In this document: positions 39,592 through 48,745 of the stretch, one piece after another
Layout of the letters: each line of letters begins with the position of its first letter
Numbering within the stretch: position 1 is the stretch's first letter
NCBI RefSeq assembly: GCF_024281235.1
Contig: NZ_JAHWXY010000008.1
Span: forward strand, 108,033 to 172,032
Length of the DNA: 64,000 bases
Source: Shinella daejeonensis
GTDB taxonomy: Bacteria > Pseudomonadota > Alphaproteobacteria > Rhizobiales > Rhizobiaceae
Direction of reading: 5' to 3'
Program-made: the position numbers and the translations under genes
Notes under the pieces: model-generated
What the model was told of the DNA's origin: nothing
Database searches by the model: none
The model's input: the letters and a program-made list of their open reading frames with translations, nothing else

Positions 39592-41123
39592 TGCGCGGCC
39601 TCCCCGCCGTCTTCCACGCCGGCCATCAGCAGGCCGATCTCGCCTTCGCTCGCCGCAGGCGTCCGTTCGCCGGCGATCCGGCCCGCGAACATCACGAGGA
39701 TGCGGTCCGAAAGGGCGCGGATTTCATCGAGTTCTACGGAAACGAGCAGCACGGCCTTCCCCTGATCGCGCATTTCGATGATGCGCCTGTGAATGAACTC
39801 GATCGCCCCGACATCGACGCCGCGTGTCGGCTGGCCGATGATCAGCACCTGCGGATCCCGCTCCATTTCGCGCGCCAGCACGATCTTCTGCTGGTTGCCG
39901 CCCGAGAAATTGGCGGTCTTCAGCCGTGGATCGGGCGGGCGGATGTCGTAGGCGGCGATCTTCGCCTCCGCCTCGGCGCGGATCGCCTGCGTATCGAGGA
40001 GGAGGCCGCTGCGGTATTTCGGATCGCCGTGATAGCCGAGGATGGCGTTCTCGCTTTCCGTAAATTGCAGCACGAGGCCGGCATGGTGGCGGTCCTCCGG
40101 CACATGGGCAAGGCCGCGCCGGCGCAGTTCCGACGGATCGGCCGCGCCGCAGACGTCGATGGTCCGGCCGCTGAGCGTGACGGTTCCCGAAGCGGCGCGG
40201 CGCATGCCGGCGATCGTCTCCAGGAGTTCCGACTGGCCGTTGCCGGCAACGCCGGCGATGCCGACGATCTCGCCGGCCCGGATGTCGAAGGAGACGCCGT
40301 CGACCATGGTGACGCCCCGGCTGTCGCGCACTGTCAGGTCGCGGACGGAAAGCTTCGTATCGCCGGGTGTCGCATCCTTCTTGTCGACGCGCAGAAGGAC
40401 GCGACGCCCCACCATCAGCTCGGCGAGTTCCTCGACGGAGGTTTCGGCGGTCCGGCGCGTGGCCACCATCTTGCCGCGCCGCATGACGGAAACCTCGTCG
40501 GTGATCGCCATGATCTCGCGCAGTTTGTGGGTGATGAAGACGACCGTCTTGCCCTCGGTCTTGAGCTGTTCGAGGATGCGGAAAAGATGATCGGCCTCCG
40601 CCGGCGTCAGCACGCCGGTAGGCTCGTCGAGGATGAGGATATCGGCCCCGCGATAGAGCGCCTTGAGGATTTCGACGCGTTGTTGCAGACCGACGGGCAG
40701 CTCCCCGATCACCGCGTCCGGGTCGACCTCCAGCGCATAATCCCGTTCGAGGCGTCTCAGCTCCGCCCGCGCTTTGGCGATGCCGGCGTTGAGGAACTGG
40801 CTTTCCTCCGCCCCGAGCATGATGTTCTCCAGCACGGTGAAATTCTCGACCAGCATGAAATGCTGGTGCACCATGCCGATGCCGGCGGCGATGGCGGCAT
40901 TGGGGTCGCGGATGTCCCGCTTGCGGCCGTCGATCAGGATATCGCCCCGGTCCGCCTGATAGAAACCGTAGAGGATCGACATCAGCGTCGACTTGCCCGC
41001 GCCGTTCTCGCCGACGATGCCGTGGATGGTGCCCTTGCGGACCTTCAGATCGATAGTGCGATTGGCGTGGACGACGCCGAAGCTCTTGTCGATGCCCTTC
41101 AGTTCGATTGCCAGTTCGCTCAT
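39588..41123 (-). CDS. Nucleoside ABC transporter, tandem ATPase
   Basis: A 511-residue sugar/nucleoside-type ATPase with two cassettes. Cassette one is complete: GENGAGKSTLMSILYG, then ILDEPTGVLTPAE. In cassette two the P-loop reads GVAGNGQSELLE, lacking the lysine, and the signature is FSGGNQQKIVLAREM; this degenerate second site is normal for the family. The ATG at 41123 begins MSELAIELKGIDKSFG. It energises the two permeases downstream; the binding protein gene lies 440 bases upstream. Confidence 0.92.
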   Translation of the reverse strand: MSELAIELKGIDKSFGVVHANRTIDLKVRKGTIHGIVGENGAGKSTLMSILYGFYQADRGDILIDGRKRDIRDPNAAIAAGIGMVHQHFMLVENFTVLENIMLGAEESQFLNAGIAKARAELRRLERDYALEVDPDAVIGELPVGLQQRVEILKALYRGADILILDEPTGVLTPAEADHLFRILEQLKTEGKTVVFITHKLREIMAITDEVSVMRRGKMVATRRTAETSVEELAELMVGRRVLLRVDKKDATPGDTKLSVRDLTVRDSRGVTMVDGVSFDIRAGEIVGIAGVAGNGQSELLETIAGMRRAASGTVTLSGRTIDVCGAADPSELRRRGLAHVPEDRHHAGLVLQFTESENAILGYHGDPKYRSGLLLDTQAIRAEAEAKIAAYDIRPPDPRLKTANFSGGNQQKIVLAREMERDPQVLIIGQPTRGVDVGAIEFIHRRIIEMRDQGKAVLLVSVELDEIRALSDRILVMFAGRIAGERTPAASEGEIGLLMAGVEDGGEAAQ

Positions 41124-41282
41124 GACGATCCGCTTCGCGAGGAGTCCGGGCCGGGGGACGCGCAGTATCCGGCCCGCCGGCGCAGTCTTGTTGCTTCCAT
41201 ATCGCTTGTCCAGCCCGATTGCAGGCGGTGTCATCCGCCGTTATAGCTTCGGCGGCCCGGCACTTGATCGATGAGGACCGCC

Positions 41283-41504
41283 ATGACCGCTGCCGACCTT
41301 CCCGAAGAGCCCCGTATTGCGCGGCTGGAAGAGCAGATCGCCCACCAGACGCATACGATCGACGAACTGTCCGACCAGATTGCCGAGCAATGGCGTGTGA
41401 TCGAGCAGCTCCGGTCCCGGCTGGACCGGTTGACGGAACGTTTCCTGACGCTGGAGGAAGGGGCGCTCGAAGCCCCGGCCATCACCCGCCCGCCGCACTA
41501 TTGA
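41283..41504 (+). CDS. slyX: SlyX family protein
   Basis: A 73-residue coiled-coil protein. Heptad-like residues RLEEQIAHQTHTIDELSDQI and RLDRLTERF, then the closing PPHY, define the SlyX family, whose function is unknown. The ATG at 41283 has GAGGA upstream; an earlier ATG at 41271 is less likely. It is inserted on the opposite strand inside the leftward BMP transporter operon, between the binding protein and ATPase genes. Confidence 0.85.
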   Translation: MTAADLPEEPRIARLEEQIAHQTHTIDELSDQIAEQWRVIEQLRSRLDRLTERFLTLEEGALEAPAITRPPHY

Positions 41505-41566
41505 GGCCCGATCCCGCCGGGAGGCAAGCCGCCCGTCCGCTCTCGCAGACGGGCCGGCCCGGGCTT

Positions 41567-42559
41567 TCAATAGGGGCAGGACTCGTCCGACATATAGTCG
41601 TGGACCTTCACGGTGCCGGCGATGATGTCGGCCCTGGCCTTTTCGACGGCCGCCTTCATCTCCTCGGTGATGAGCGGCGCATTGTTTTCGTCCATCGCGA
41701 CGCCGACGCCGTCTTCCTTGAGGCCAAGCACATTGACACCCGGCTGGAACGTGTCGTCCTTGGCGGTCATGAAGGCATCGTAGACGGCGACGTCGACGCG
41801 CTTCAGCATCGAGGTCAGCACCTTGCCCGGATGCAGGCCGTTCTGGTTGGAATCGACGCCGATGCCGAGTTTGCCCGCATCCGCGGCGGCCTGGAGCACC
41901 CCGACGCCCGTGCCGCCGGCGGCATGATAGACCACGTCCGACCCCTGGTCGAATTGTGAACGTGCGATCTCGCCGCCCTTGACGGGGTCGTTCCAGGCGT
42001 CCGGCGTCGTGCCCGTATAGGCTTCGAGGACCTTGACCTCCGGCCCGACCGACTTGGCTCCGCCGATATAGCCGCAGGCGAAATTGTGGATCAGCGGGAT
42101 ATCCATGCCGCCGATGAAGCTGACGGTCTTCGTCTTGGAGGCCATCGCCGCCAGGATGCCGGCGAGCCAGCCGCCTTCGCCTTCCTTGAAGACGACCGAG
42201 CGCACGTTCGGCTTGTCGACGACCATGTCGATGATGGCGAATTGCGTCTGCGGATATTCGGACGCGATCTTCTCGAGCTGGGCGGCCCAGGAGAAGCCCG
42301 CCATGACGATCGGATTGTTGCCGTCGCTGGCGAAACGGCGAAGCGCCTGCTCGCGCTGGGCGTCATTGGCGATCTCGAAGTCGCGATAGTCGATGCCGGT
42401 CTCGGCCTTGAATTTTTCCGCGCCGTTATAGGCTGCCTCGTTGAAGGATTTGTCGAATTTGCCGCCGAGGTCGTAGATGATGGCCGGCTTGATGTCGGCG
42501 GCAAGCGCGCCTGTCGATATGGTGGCCGTGGCAAGGAGCGTGAGAAGGGTTCTTTTCAT
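41567..42559 (-). CDS. BMP-family nucleoside-binding lipoprotein-like protein
   Basis: A 330-residue periplasmic binding protein of the BMP/Med family. A signal peptide (TLLTLLATATISTGALA) is cut before ADIKPAIIYDLGGKFDKSFN, the BMP opening. It also has HAAGGTGVGVLQAA and GVDSNQNGLHPGKVLTSMLKR. There is no lipobox, so it is probably soluble. It supplies nucleosides to the downstream ATPase/permease set. The ATG is at 42559. Confidence 0.92.
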   Translation of the reverse strand: MKRTLLTLLATATISTGALAADIKPAIIYDLGGKFDKSFNEAAYNGAEKFKAETGIDYRDFEIANDAQREQALRRFASDGNNPIVMAGFSWAAQLEKIASEYPQTQFAIIDMVVDKPNVRSVVFKEGEGGWLAGILAAMASKTKTVSFIGGMDIPLIHNFACGYIGGAKSVGPEVKVLEAYTGTTPDAWNDPVKGGEIARSQFDQGSDVVYHAAGGTGVGVLQAAADAGKLGIGVDSNQNGLHPGKVLTSMLKRVDVAVYDAFMTAKDDTFQPGVNVLGLKEDGVGVAMDENNAPLITEEMKAAVEKARADIIAGTVKVHDYMSDESCPY

Positions 42560-42788
42560 TGTGCAGCCCTGTTCGCTATTGATCGTGACGGGTCCTCCCG
42601 CGTGCTGCCGGACGGCGCGCCCACGGATCCGCCGGCCTCTCCCTCGGGCCGGCTGGCGGCATCCTTGCATGGCCGGGAGGAAAATTCACGAGGATTTTTT
42701 TCAACTGGTAAAAATCCACCGGCAGCCGGCGGCAGCCGCTGCCTTGGCGTTGCAAGGAGCGGCGGCCTTGAAGGGAAACCCTGCGTTT

Positions 42789-43439
42789 TCAGGCAATTGC
42801 GCAGGAGACGCCGGTGCCGCGCAGGCCGCAATAGCCGCCGGGATTCTTGGCGAGATACTGCTGGTGGATGTCCTCCGCGAAATAGAAGGGTCCGGCTTGC
42901 GCGATCTCGGTGGTGATGCGCTCGCCGTGGCCGGCCTCTGCGAGCGCCTGCTGGAAGCCGTCGCGCATGCGGTGTGCGACGTCCAGATCGGCCGCGTCGC
43001 CGGCATAGATCGCCGAGCGGTAGGTCGTGCCGATGTCGTTGCCCTGGCGCATGCCCTGGGTCGGATCGTGCGCCTCGAAGAATGTCTTCAGCAGCGTCGC
43101 GAGCGATACGGCAGCGGGATCGTAGACGGTGAGCACGACCTCGGCATGGCCGGTAAGCCCGGTGGTCGTCTCCTGATAGGTGGGATTGGGCGTAAGGCCG
43201 CCCGAATAGCCGGCCGCCGTCACCCAGACGCCGGGAATGTTCCAGAGCCGTCGCTCGGCGCCCCAGAAGCAGCCCATGCCGAGGAGCACGGTCTTCATGC
43301 CGTCGGGATAGGGCCCCTTGAGCGGCCGGCCGTTGACGAAATGGTCGGCGGCGGTGGGGATCGGTTCGCTGCGCCCGGGCAACGCCGTATCCGGCGCGGG
43401 CATGGCGGTCTTCTTGTTGAACATGTCGATCAGGAACAT
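42789..43439 (-). CDS. msrA: Peptide methionine sulfoxide reductase A
   Basis: Repairs S-methionine sulfoxide. The 216-residue protein has the catalytic cysteine in [16 protein letters not shown] and the conserved [26 protein letters not shown] and [26 protein letters not shown] blocks. A resolving cysteine is in [20 protein letters not shown] precedes the ATG at 43439. Confidence 0.95.
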   Translation of the reverse strand: MFLIDMFNKKTAMPAPDTALPGRSEPIPTAADHFVNGRPLKGPYPDGMKTVLLGMGCFWGAERRLWNIPGVWVTAAGYSGGLTPNPTYQETTTGLTGHAEVVLTVYDPAAVSLATLLKTFFEAHDPTQGMRQGNDIGTTYRSAIYAGDAADLDVAHRMRDGFQQALAEAGHGERITTEIAQAGPFYFAEDIHQQYLAKNPGGYCGLRGTGVSCAIA

Positions 43440-43476
43440 CTTGACGCCTCCTTGCCGCTTGGCGGCTGGATTGAAT

Positions 43477-43797
43477 TCAGGCGGTGAAGCGCCCGGCCAC
43501 CGGCGGGCGCTTGTAGGCGCATATCCACAGGGCGAGCGATAGAGCGAGCATCACCGCGAAGGCCGGTTGCGACAGGACCCAGATGGCGGCGGGGTCCCAG
43601 GCGAGGGGGTGCAGATTATGCATGATGCCGTCGGCGACCAGCGCGATCGTGCCGGGGCTGACGGTGCTCCAGGCGACCGCCAGCGGCGTCAGCACCGGCT
43701 CCGTCGCGGCGACGGACTGGATCGCATCGATGACGCCGGCCATCACGGCGATCACCAGAGCGACGACACTGAGGGTCCGAAGGACAAAGCGTATCAT
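43477..43797 (-). CDS. Small membrane protein of unknown function
   Basis: A 106-residue protein with a hydrophobic N-terminal segment ([18 protein letters not shown]) and a second near the C-terminus ([17 protein letters not shown]). The tail is basic and proline-containing (KRPPVAGRF). Codon use matches the core genes. It lies 37 bases upstream of msrA on the same strand and may be co-transcribed with it. I do not recognise a named family. Confidence 0.65.
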   Translation of the reverse strand: MIRFVLRTLSVVALVIAVMAGVIDAIQSVAATEPVLTPLAVAWSTVSPGTIALVADGIMHNLHPLAWDPAAIWVLSQPAFAVMLALSLALWICAYKRPPVAGRFTA

Positions 43798-44025
43798 CGA
43801 GCATTCCCCGGCGCCGCGCGCCTTCCTGCGCAGCAGGCCTTTCCTTGCCTGAAGATAGGAAGCTACGGCCTTTCTTGCAAACTTTTACGGCCTGTCCGGA
43901 ACACTTTCAAGAATCTGACAGAAAGCGGTTGATCCTGCCGCAAAGCTCGGTATATATCGCGCCGGTCCGCCGGATTGACGATCCCGGCGACCCGCACACC
44001 GGCTGACCTCCGGCGGCGAGCGGAC

Positions 44026-44115
44026 GGACAGGTGGCCGAGTGGTTGAAGGCGCACGCCTGGAACGCGTGTATAGGGGAAACTCTATCGAGGGTTCGAATC
44101 CCTCTCTGTCCGCCA
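44026..44115 (+). tRNA. tRNA-Ser (anticodon GGA)
   Basis: A 90-base gene with encoded CCA. The acceptor stem GGACAGG pairs with TCTGTCC (one G-T pair), the discriminator base is G, and the D arm reads GCCGAGTGGTTGAAGGC. The anticodon stem CACGC/GCGTG surrounds CTGGAAC with GGA at the anticodon. A long variable arm (GTATAGGGGAAACTCTAT-like) is typical of serine tRNAs. The T arm is AGGGTTCGAATCCCT. Core genes lie to its left and accessory DNA begins right after it. Confidence 0.97.
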
Positions 44116-44709
44116 TACCCCGCCGATTGCCTTCTATAATGCGATACTGCCGCCGATCACCGCATTCCACCGGATGAGATAGCAAACCGCCGACTCTACG
44201 CTACAGCGCGATATTTTGGGAGCAGCGCGGGACAGCTTCCGACCTTATTACGGTCGTTCGAGTGCTTTCTTCGTACGCCTGAAACCTGCCGTTCGTTAAT
44301 TTTTCTAGAACGGCAGAGCTAGGATTGGAAGGGGAACGGCGGCTTTGAGAGCGATGCAAGATGAAAATAGACATGTGACCAACCGATGACCTGCTCTGAA
44401 GTCGATGGGTGGCGCGTTAATAGCGTTGCCTCTATATGATAAGTGCGGGCCGCTTTGGGAGACTGGCTTAGATGGGCGGCAGCCCACCTGAATAGCCCAA
44501 GGATATATACGAAACTTGGGGCTATTCGTCTTAGCGGTGCGCTGCGGTCATGTGTGGGCAGTCAAGCGCGTTGCCACTCCACCCAGAGCCGCGACTGGAC
44601 GCAACCTAAGCGATTGCATCTCAAAGGTCATAATTGATATAATTGGAAATTACGAATAATGTGATCGTCTTCCGCCGACCCCTTGGCCCTGCTGTTTCAA
44701 GAGAATCTG
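44116..44709. other. Left edge of the accessory region, no convincing gene
   Basis: This 594-base stretch follows the tRNA and falls to markedly lower GC. Short open frames here have no start signals or family features. A copy of the tRNA 3' end was not found elsewhere in the window, so the matching attachment site, if any, lies beyond base 64000. Confidence 0.5.
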
Positions 44710-46968
44710 ATGACGTTAATCGATCCGCGGTTGGTTCTGCGAGCGCTTCCAGAAGTTGATACTTGGGCTTTCGAAAAATTCGGCCAGACGTTCTACGGAG
44801 CCCTGCAAGACAGAGAGTTCGTCCCACTAGGTGGAATGCACGATGGGGGAGCGGAAGGATTCGATTCTGCAAGTGTGGAACTTGAGCCAGAGGTTTTCTT
44901 CGAGGAGGAGACATCAAGTTTCCTTCAAATATCGAAGGAGGCCACCGCGAGGTCAAAAGTTAGGAGAACAGTGAAGAGGCTACGAGAATATGGCCGAGCG
45001 CCAAAGGTGCTTACTTACCTTTCTTCTCAGGTCATTTCCGATATCGATAAAGAAGAAAAGCTTCTCTCTGACGAGCTCAGTTGCAAAATCCGAATCCGAG
45101 ATGCCGCGTTCATCGAGATAAACATCAATGCATCGCCATCTATTCAAGCGGCGTTCAAAGCATATTTGGAGCCGGCAATTGAGTACCTCTACAAACCGGG
45201 CACGGCTGATGTTGGCGAAAGGACAGAAGATTACGTAGATCGTACTCTTGCGGTATTCCTACGCCAGGAGGTTGATAATAGACGGGACAAGAGCGGCCTG
45301 CTGGAGTCGATTGCAGACAGCCTGATCTTATGGGCGCTTGGCGACACTGACCCAGACAAAAGAATCTTCATGAGCCGCGCGGAAATATTAGCTCGGATCG
45401 AAGAGACATTGCCCGCAGCGCGGCAATTCATTCGAGGCGTTCTCGACGACCGACTGGGTCGGATGGTATCCAAAGAAGCCCCAGGCGGGCGCCAAATTCG
45501 GTGGTACCGTCGTGATGACAAATTTTGCCTCCCTTATGAAACACGTATGATCGTCGCGGTAGAAAACGCTGACGACGATCTGTTGAAGTCTGAGGTCTCC
45601 GCAGTTCTGACCGAGCGATTGAAGTCCATAGCTGAGGAGGACGTCGACGCTATTACTGATGCGGTCGTGGCAACTTGTCATTCTAGTTTGGAGCGGGTGT
45701 TCGAGCGCCAAGGCTTGCAAATGGCGCGCTTCGTAACTGATGGGGACGGGGATGACGAACTCTACACGGATGTATCGCAGATAGTCTCGAGCGAGGTTGA
45801 TCGCCTCGCCTGCACCGCGCTCGATAAAGGCAGAATCCGGCGCTACTGCTTAATGATCTTGCGAGGGACGTTCTACAAGGCCAGCGACGCAGAGCGAAAA
45901 TACCTATCCAAGCTTAGCAGGACATATATCTTGTTGCTCACCTTGAAAAACGAGCCAAGGATTGTCGAGTACTTTAGAACGATCGCAAAAACATTTAGAC
46001 TATATATCGGCACCGATTTTATTATTCGAGCAATTTCGGAGCAATATCTACCGCAGGAAGATCGCACAACGTCGAGCCTTTTAGATATATTAAGGGCCGC
46101 CGGATCCGAACTTATCCTGACCGAGAAAGTTATCGAAGAGGTTGAGACCCACCTTCGAGCACAGATACTTGAGTTTGAAAATCACTACGCCGCTGTTGAG
46201 CATAAAATTCCGTTTGAGTTGATAGGCTACATAGATAGGATACTGATCCGAGCGTACCTATACTCAAAGCTTAGCCCTGCGGAAGGTATTGCGCCGCCGG
46301 AGTCTTGGCGATCTTATATCGCCCAGTTCGCGAATTTTGGAGATGTCAGAAGCTTAAGAGCCAGATCCCAACTGGCCGGATACTTCACCCGGCGCTTCAA
46401 AATGACCTATGAGACCACCGATGAGATGCTTGCAGGCATTGATCAATCTGAACTCGAAATTCTTACCGAAAGGATCTACGAAACAAAGAGGGCCAGCGGC
46501 AACGTGAAAGTCGAAGGAAGGTTGCTGGCGTACAATGACGCGCTGCATATCCTCCGTGTATTTCGAAGACGCGTTGAGACCAAGGAGAATAGCCCTGGAA
46601 ATCAGTGGGGTTTCCAGACTTGGTGGTTGACTCAGGATGGCAAGGTTCGACGAGCCGGAGCGCTGGCTTCTGCAGCTCGCGGCGGTGCGCATTTCATGAT
46701 GAGGCCAGAGTTCTTGCTCAGCAACATTAGCTTCGCACCAGAATTAAAGGAAGTCCGAGACAGCTTCGAGAAAATCTTCCCGAGTGTATTAGGCGTTCGG
46801 TTGTCGGCTCGTCTTTCTCCCGGCGTCTTCGAAAGCGTCATGGACCAGGCGAAGGAGGTTTCGGCCTATGATGACGCAAGGGCGGGAACGTTAATCACAG
46901 ACCTCACTAACAAGCTCAAGGGGGACGCGCTACGCCTTTACGAAGTGGGCTGGGAGGAGCAGGTCTGA
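44710..46968 (+). CDS. Predicted two-nuclease protein: restriction-endonuclease-like plus PIN-like domains
   Basis: A 752-residue protein of no family I can name, on low-GC DNA. Residues about 15-130 resemble a Mrr/PD-(D/E)xK fold: FEKFGQTFY, then GGMHDGGAEGFD (D45/D52 region) and FLQISKE (Q73-x-S-K76). Residues about 430-650 look like a PIN-type nuclease: D436 in LYIGTDFIIRAI, E476/E477/E480 in VIEEVETHL, D610 in AYNDALHIL and D643 in WWLTQDGKV, with a helical insert at 490-600. The middle (160-420) is helical. The ATG at 44710 follows AAGAGAA; a TTG at 44683 is less likely. A phage-defence role is inference from the two nuclease folds and island position. Confidence 0.75.
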   Translation: MTLIDPRLVLRALPEVDTWAFEKFGQTFYGALQDREFVPLGGMHDGGAEGFDSASVELEPEVFFEEETSSFLQISKEATARSKVRRTVKRLREYGRAPKVLTYLSSQVISDIDKEEKLLSDELSCKIRIRDAAFIEININASPSIQAAFKAYLEPAIEYLYKPGTADVGERTEDYVDRTLAVFLRQEVDNRRDKSGLLESIADSLILWALGDTDPDKRIFMSRAEILARIEETLPAARQFIRGVLDDRLGRMVSKEAPGGRQIRWYRRDDKFCLPYETRMIVAVENADDDLLKSEVSAVLTERLKSIAEEDVDAITDAVVATCHSSLERVFERQGLQMARFVTDGDGDDELYTDVSQIVSSEVDRLACTALDKGRIRRYCLMILRGTFYKASDAERKYLSKLSRTYILLLTLKNEPRIVEYFRTIAKTFRLYIGTDFIIRAISEQYLPQEDRTTSSLLDILRAAGSELILTEKVIEEVETHLRAQILEFENHYAAVEHKIPFELIGYIDRILIRAYLYSKLSPAEGIAPPESWRSYIAQFANFGDVRSLRARSQLAGYFTRRFKMTYETTDEMLAGIDQSELEILTERIYETKRASGNVKVEGRLLAYNDALHILRVFRRRVETKENSPGNQWGFQTWWLTQDGKVRRAGALASAARGGAHFMMRPEFLLSNISFAPELKEVRDSFEKIFPSVLGVRLSARLSPGVFESVMDQAKEVSAYDDARAGTLITDLTNKLKGDALRLYEVGWEEQV

Positions 46969-47021
46969 TCCTTCTAGCTTGCCCAAGACGATATCTCTAT
47001 TGCGATGCCGTCTCGCAGTTC

Positions 47022-47411
47022 TTAATTGAACCGCACCGAATCCACCGACGCTCCAACGTTTAACCCGGTTTCCACTTTCGGGAAATTGTAGGAATAGGCT
47101 CGAATGGCCGGGATGAAGGCGCGTTGCCGTCGAAGCTCATTGAACAGGTTATTGGCAAATTCTCCGGCGTAGCCGTCTAAAAGCCGCCATTCCTCTTCCC
47201 ACCCCATTGTAGCCGTTCGCTCGCATCCTAATTTTGGGGCTATAGCGTGAACGTAGTTCTCCGTTTCATCGGCTTCGGCCCGCCATCCACTCCGATTTCC
47301 GCACTTCAGCGTGCCGCGATTGCCAAGCCCGGCCGTGGAGATACGGACAATGGAGACCGGACACGTCGCATCTTTTGCCTTGCTGCAACCCCGGGCCTGG
47401 CAAGCGGTCAT
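47022..47411 (-). CDS. Hypothetical protein, coupled to the upstream gene
   Basis: A 129-residue frame starting at 47411. Its ATG overlaps the stop of the upstream gene (ATGA), which is the main support for it. It is cysteine-bearing in the first third (MTACQARGC, DATCP, LKCGN), with an acidic middle (EADETENYVHAIAP) and a C-terminus ending NVGASVDSVRFN. No family is recognised. GC is nearer the core than to the preceding gene. It could be a chance frame. Confidence 0.4.
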   Translation of the reverse strand: MTACQARGCSKAKDATCPVSIVRISTAGLGNRGTLKCGNRSGWRAEADETENYVHAIAPKLGCERTATMGWEEEWRLLDGYAGEFANNLFNELRRQRAFIPAIRAYSYNFPKVETGLNVGASVDSVRFN

Positions 47412-47944
47412 TTCACGTGAGATCGGTCGGTCGGATCCGGGACAGAGGGGCGCGCGGGGCGCGGTTTTTCCCTGTCCGGTGCAGCTTTTTCGGACTGTCT
47501 TTCCGCACCCATTGGCGGCGCCGTCCAGAAGGGTCTTTCGATCCATCCGGCCGCTTTCTCCGCTTCCGTCAGGGGGCTGACGGAAAACTGCAATGCGCCG
47601 CTCGTCCGGTGACTGCGAAGATAGCCAGCCGGCGGAGGCGGAACGACCTTTTCGGGCGATGCCTGCTTGTTCCGGTCGCGGACGGCCTTGGGCTCGAGTG
47701 ATTCATGCACCCAGACGATCCCCGAATCGACCGTGAACCTGAACTGGACGGGATGGGGATGGGTTTGGGAGGCGGCCCGCATGTCCTTGATGGCCTCGAG
47801 GAAATCCTCCGACGACACGCGCATGTAGTGGCCGCCCAGCAGATCGACGCGGACATAGACGTCGGAGACGGTCCGGGTGACCTGCATGAGTTCTTTCAGT
47901 CGCTTCCACGCGATCTGTCCACCGTTGGGGCCGTTGTCGCTCAT
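47408..47944 (-). CDS. Hypothetical protein with proline-rich C-terminus
   Basis: A 178-residue unknown protein. The first half may be an alpha/beta fold (VYVRVDLLGGHYMRVSSEDFLEAIKDM, then VQFRFTVDSGIVWVHESL). The second half is proline-, charge- and Ser-rich and probably disordered. The base composition and codon use are typical of a real high-GC gene. It appears to lead a two-gene unit with the frame ending at 47022. Function unknown. Confidence 0.55.
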   Translation of the reverse strand: MSDNGPNGGQIAWKRLKELMQVTRTVSDVYVRVDLLGGHYMRVSSEDFLEAIKDMRAASQTHPHPVQFRFTVDSGIVWVHESLEPKAVRDRNKQASPEKVVPPPPAGYLRSHRTSGALQFSVSPLTEAEKAAGWIERPFWTAPPMGAERQSEKAAPDREKPRPARPSVPDPTDRSHVK

Positions 47945-48745
47945 GGTGTCCTTCTAAAAAGACTGTGAGACCTGTTTCAGCCGGCAGTGGAGATGCGGAT
48001 GGACATCGGACCGCAAGAAAAGCCGAACCTGCGGCGCTCTGCCTGATACCGAAAGCGGTCTTTCAGAGATGTCGATCCTTGTAGCGCCGCGTTCCTCCGG
48101 CATGCAACCCTTGTCGGGAAAATCGTCCTTCATCCTCAGGAGCGTCGTTCGGGTTCATGGCGTCGACGCCCCCGGCCGGCTCCGGTCTGGAGATCGATAT
48201 CCTCGAATGAGGCAAAAAGATGGATTGGCGGCCCTATTCATCGCTGTAGAACCGCACCCGTTCCCCCCGCTCTCGCCGGGAGATGCGGCGTCGCAGCGCC
48301 CATCAAGCCGCAGGAAAATATTCCACACCCTGCTTCCGGCGACGTCCGGACGGCCTCAAATCATTCCCACTCCATTATTTTGAGACGACTTAGCGCATTG
48401 AAAATAATGCAAAAATATTTTTTTGCATATCGAGATACCGTCAAGCCTACCGTCAGAAAAGTTCGATCTTGAAATCATTGAGCTTTTCGCGCTGGCGATG
48501 AAGCTCGACATTTCCCCATCTATCGCTGGAGACAGCAACTGGTGCAGTTTGGTATCGACTCGGTAAAGTGCTCGATGAAAGCCGACGAACAGAGAACTGC
48601 ATCTACGCTATAGCCCTACAAAATGACACTTGATCGCCATTAGAAGCCTAGGAAAGCCTGTAGCGAATTCCTAGGCAAGCGACCCTACAACGCTTCCGCC
48701 CTTGACCCGCTGACTTCAAGCTGTCCGCTAGCAGGTCATTATTTG
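47945..48745. other. Gene-poor 800-base gap
   Basis: The left part (to about 48,355) has core-like GC, and the right part is AT-richer with many stops in all frames. The longest plus-strand frame (48,069-48,383) lacks a start signal and any family feature. The right part may be the decayed edge of an older insertion; only the hairpin at 48,646-48,676 stands out. Confidence 0.45.
48646..48676 (-). terminator. Hairpin downstream of the PHP-ATPase gene
   Basis: Nine-base perfect arms GCCTAGGAA / TTCCTAGGC with a 13-base loop lie 70 bases past the stop at 48746. No T-run follows on the minus strand, so it may instead be a protein-binding dyad. Confidence 0.35.

Noticed and set aside
43907..44185. 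A 92-codon minus-strand frame across the tRNA gene
   Set aside because: It runs through the tRNA-Ser gene on the opposite strand and is not protein-like.
48069..48383. A 104-codon plus-strand open frame
   Set aside because: No ribosome-binding site, no family feature and an uneven composition; likely chance.
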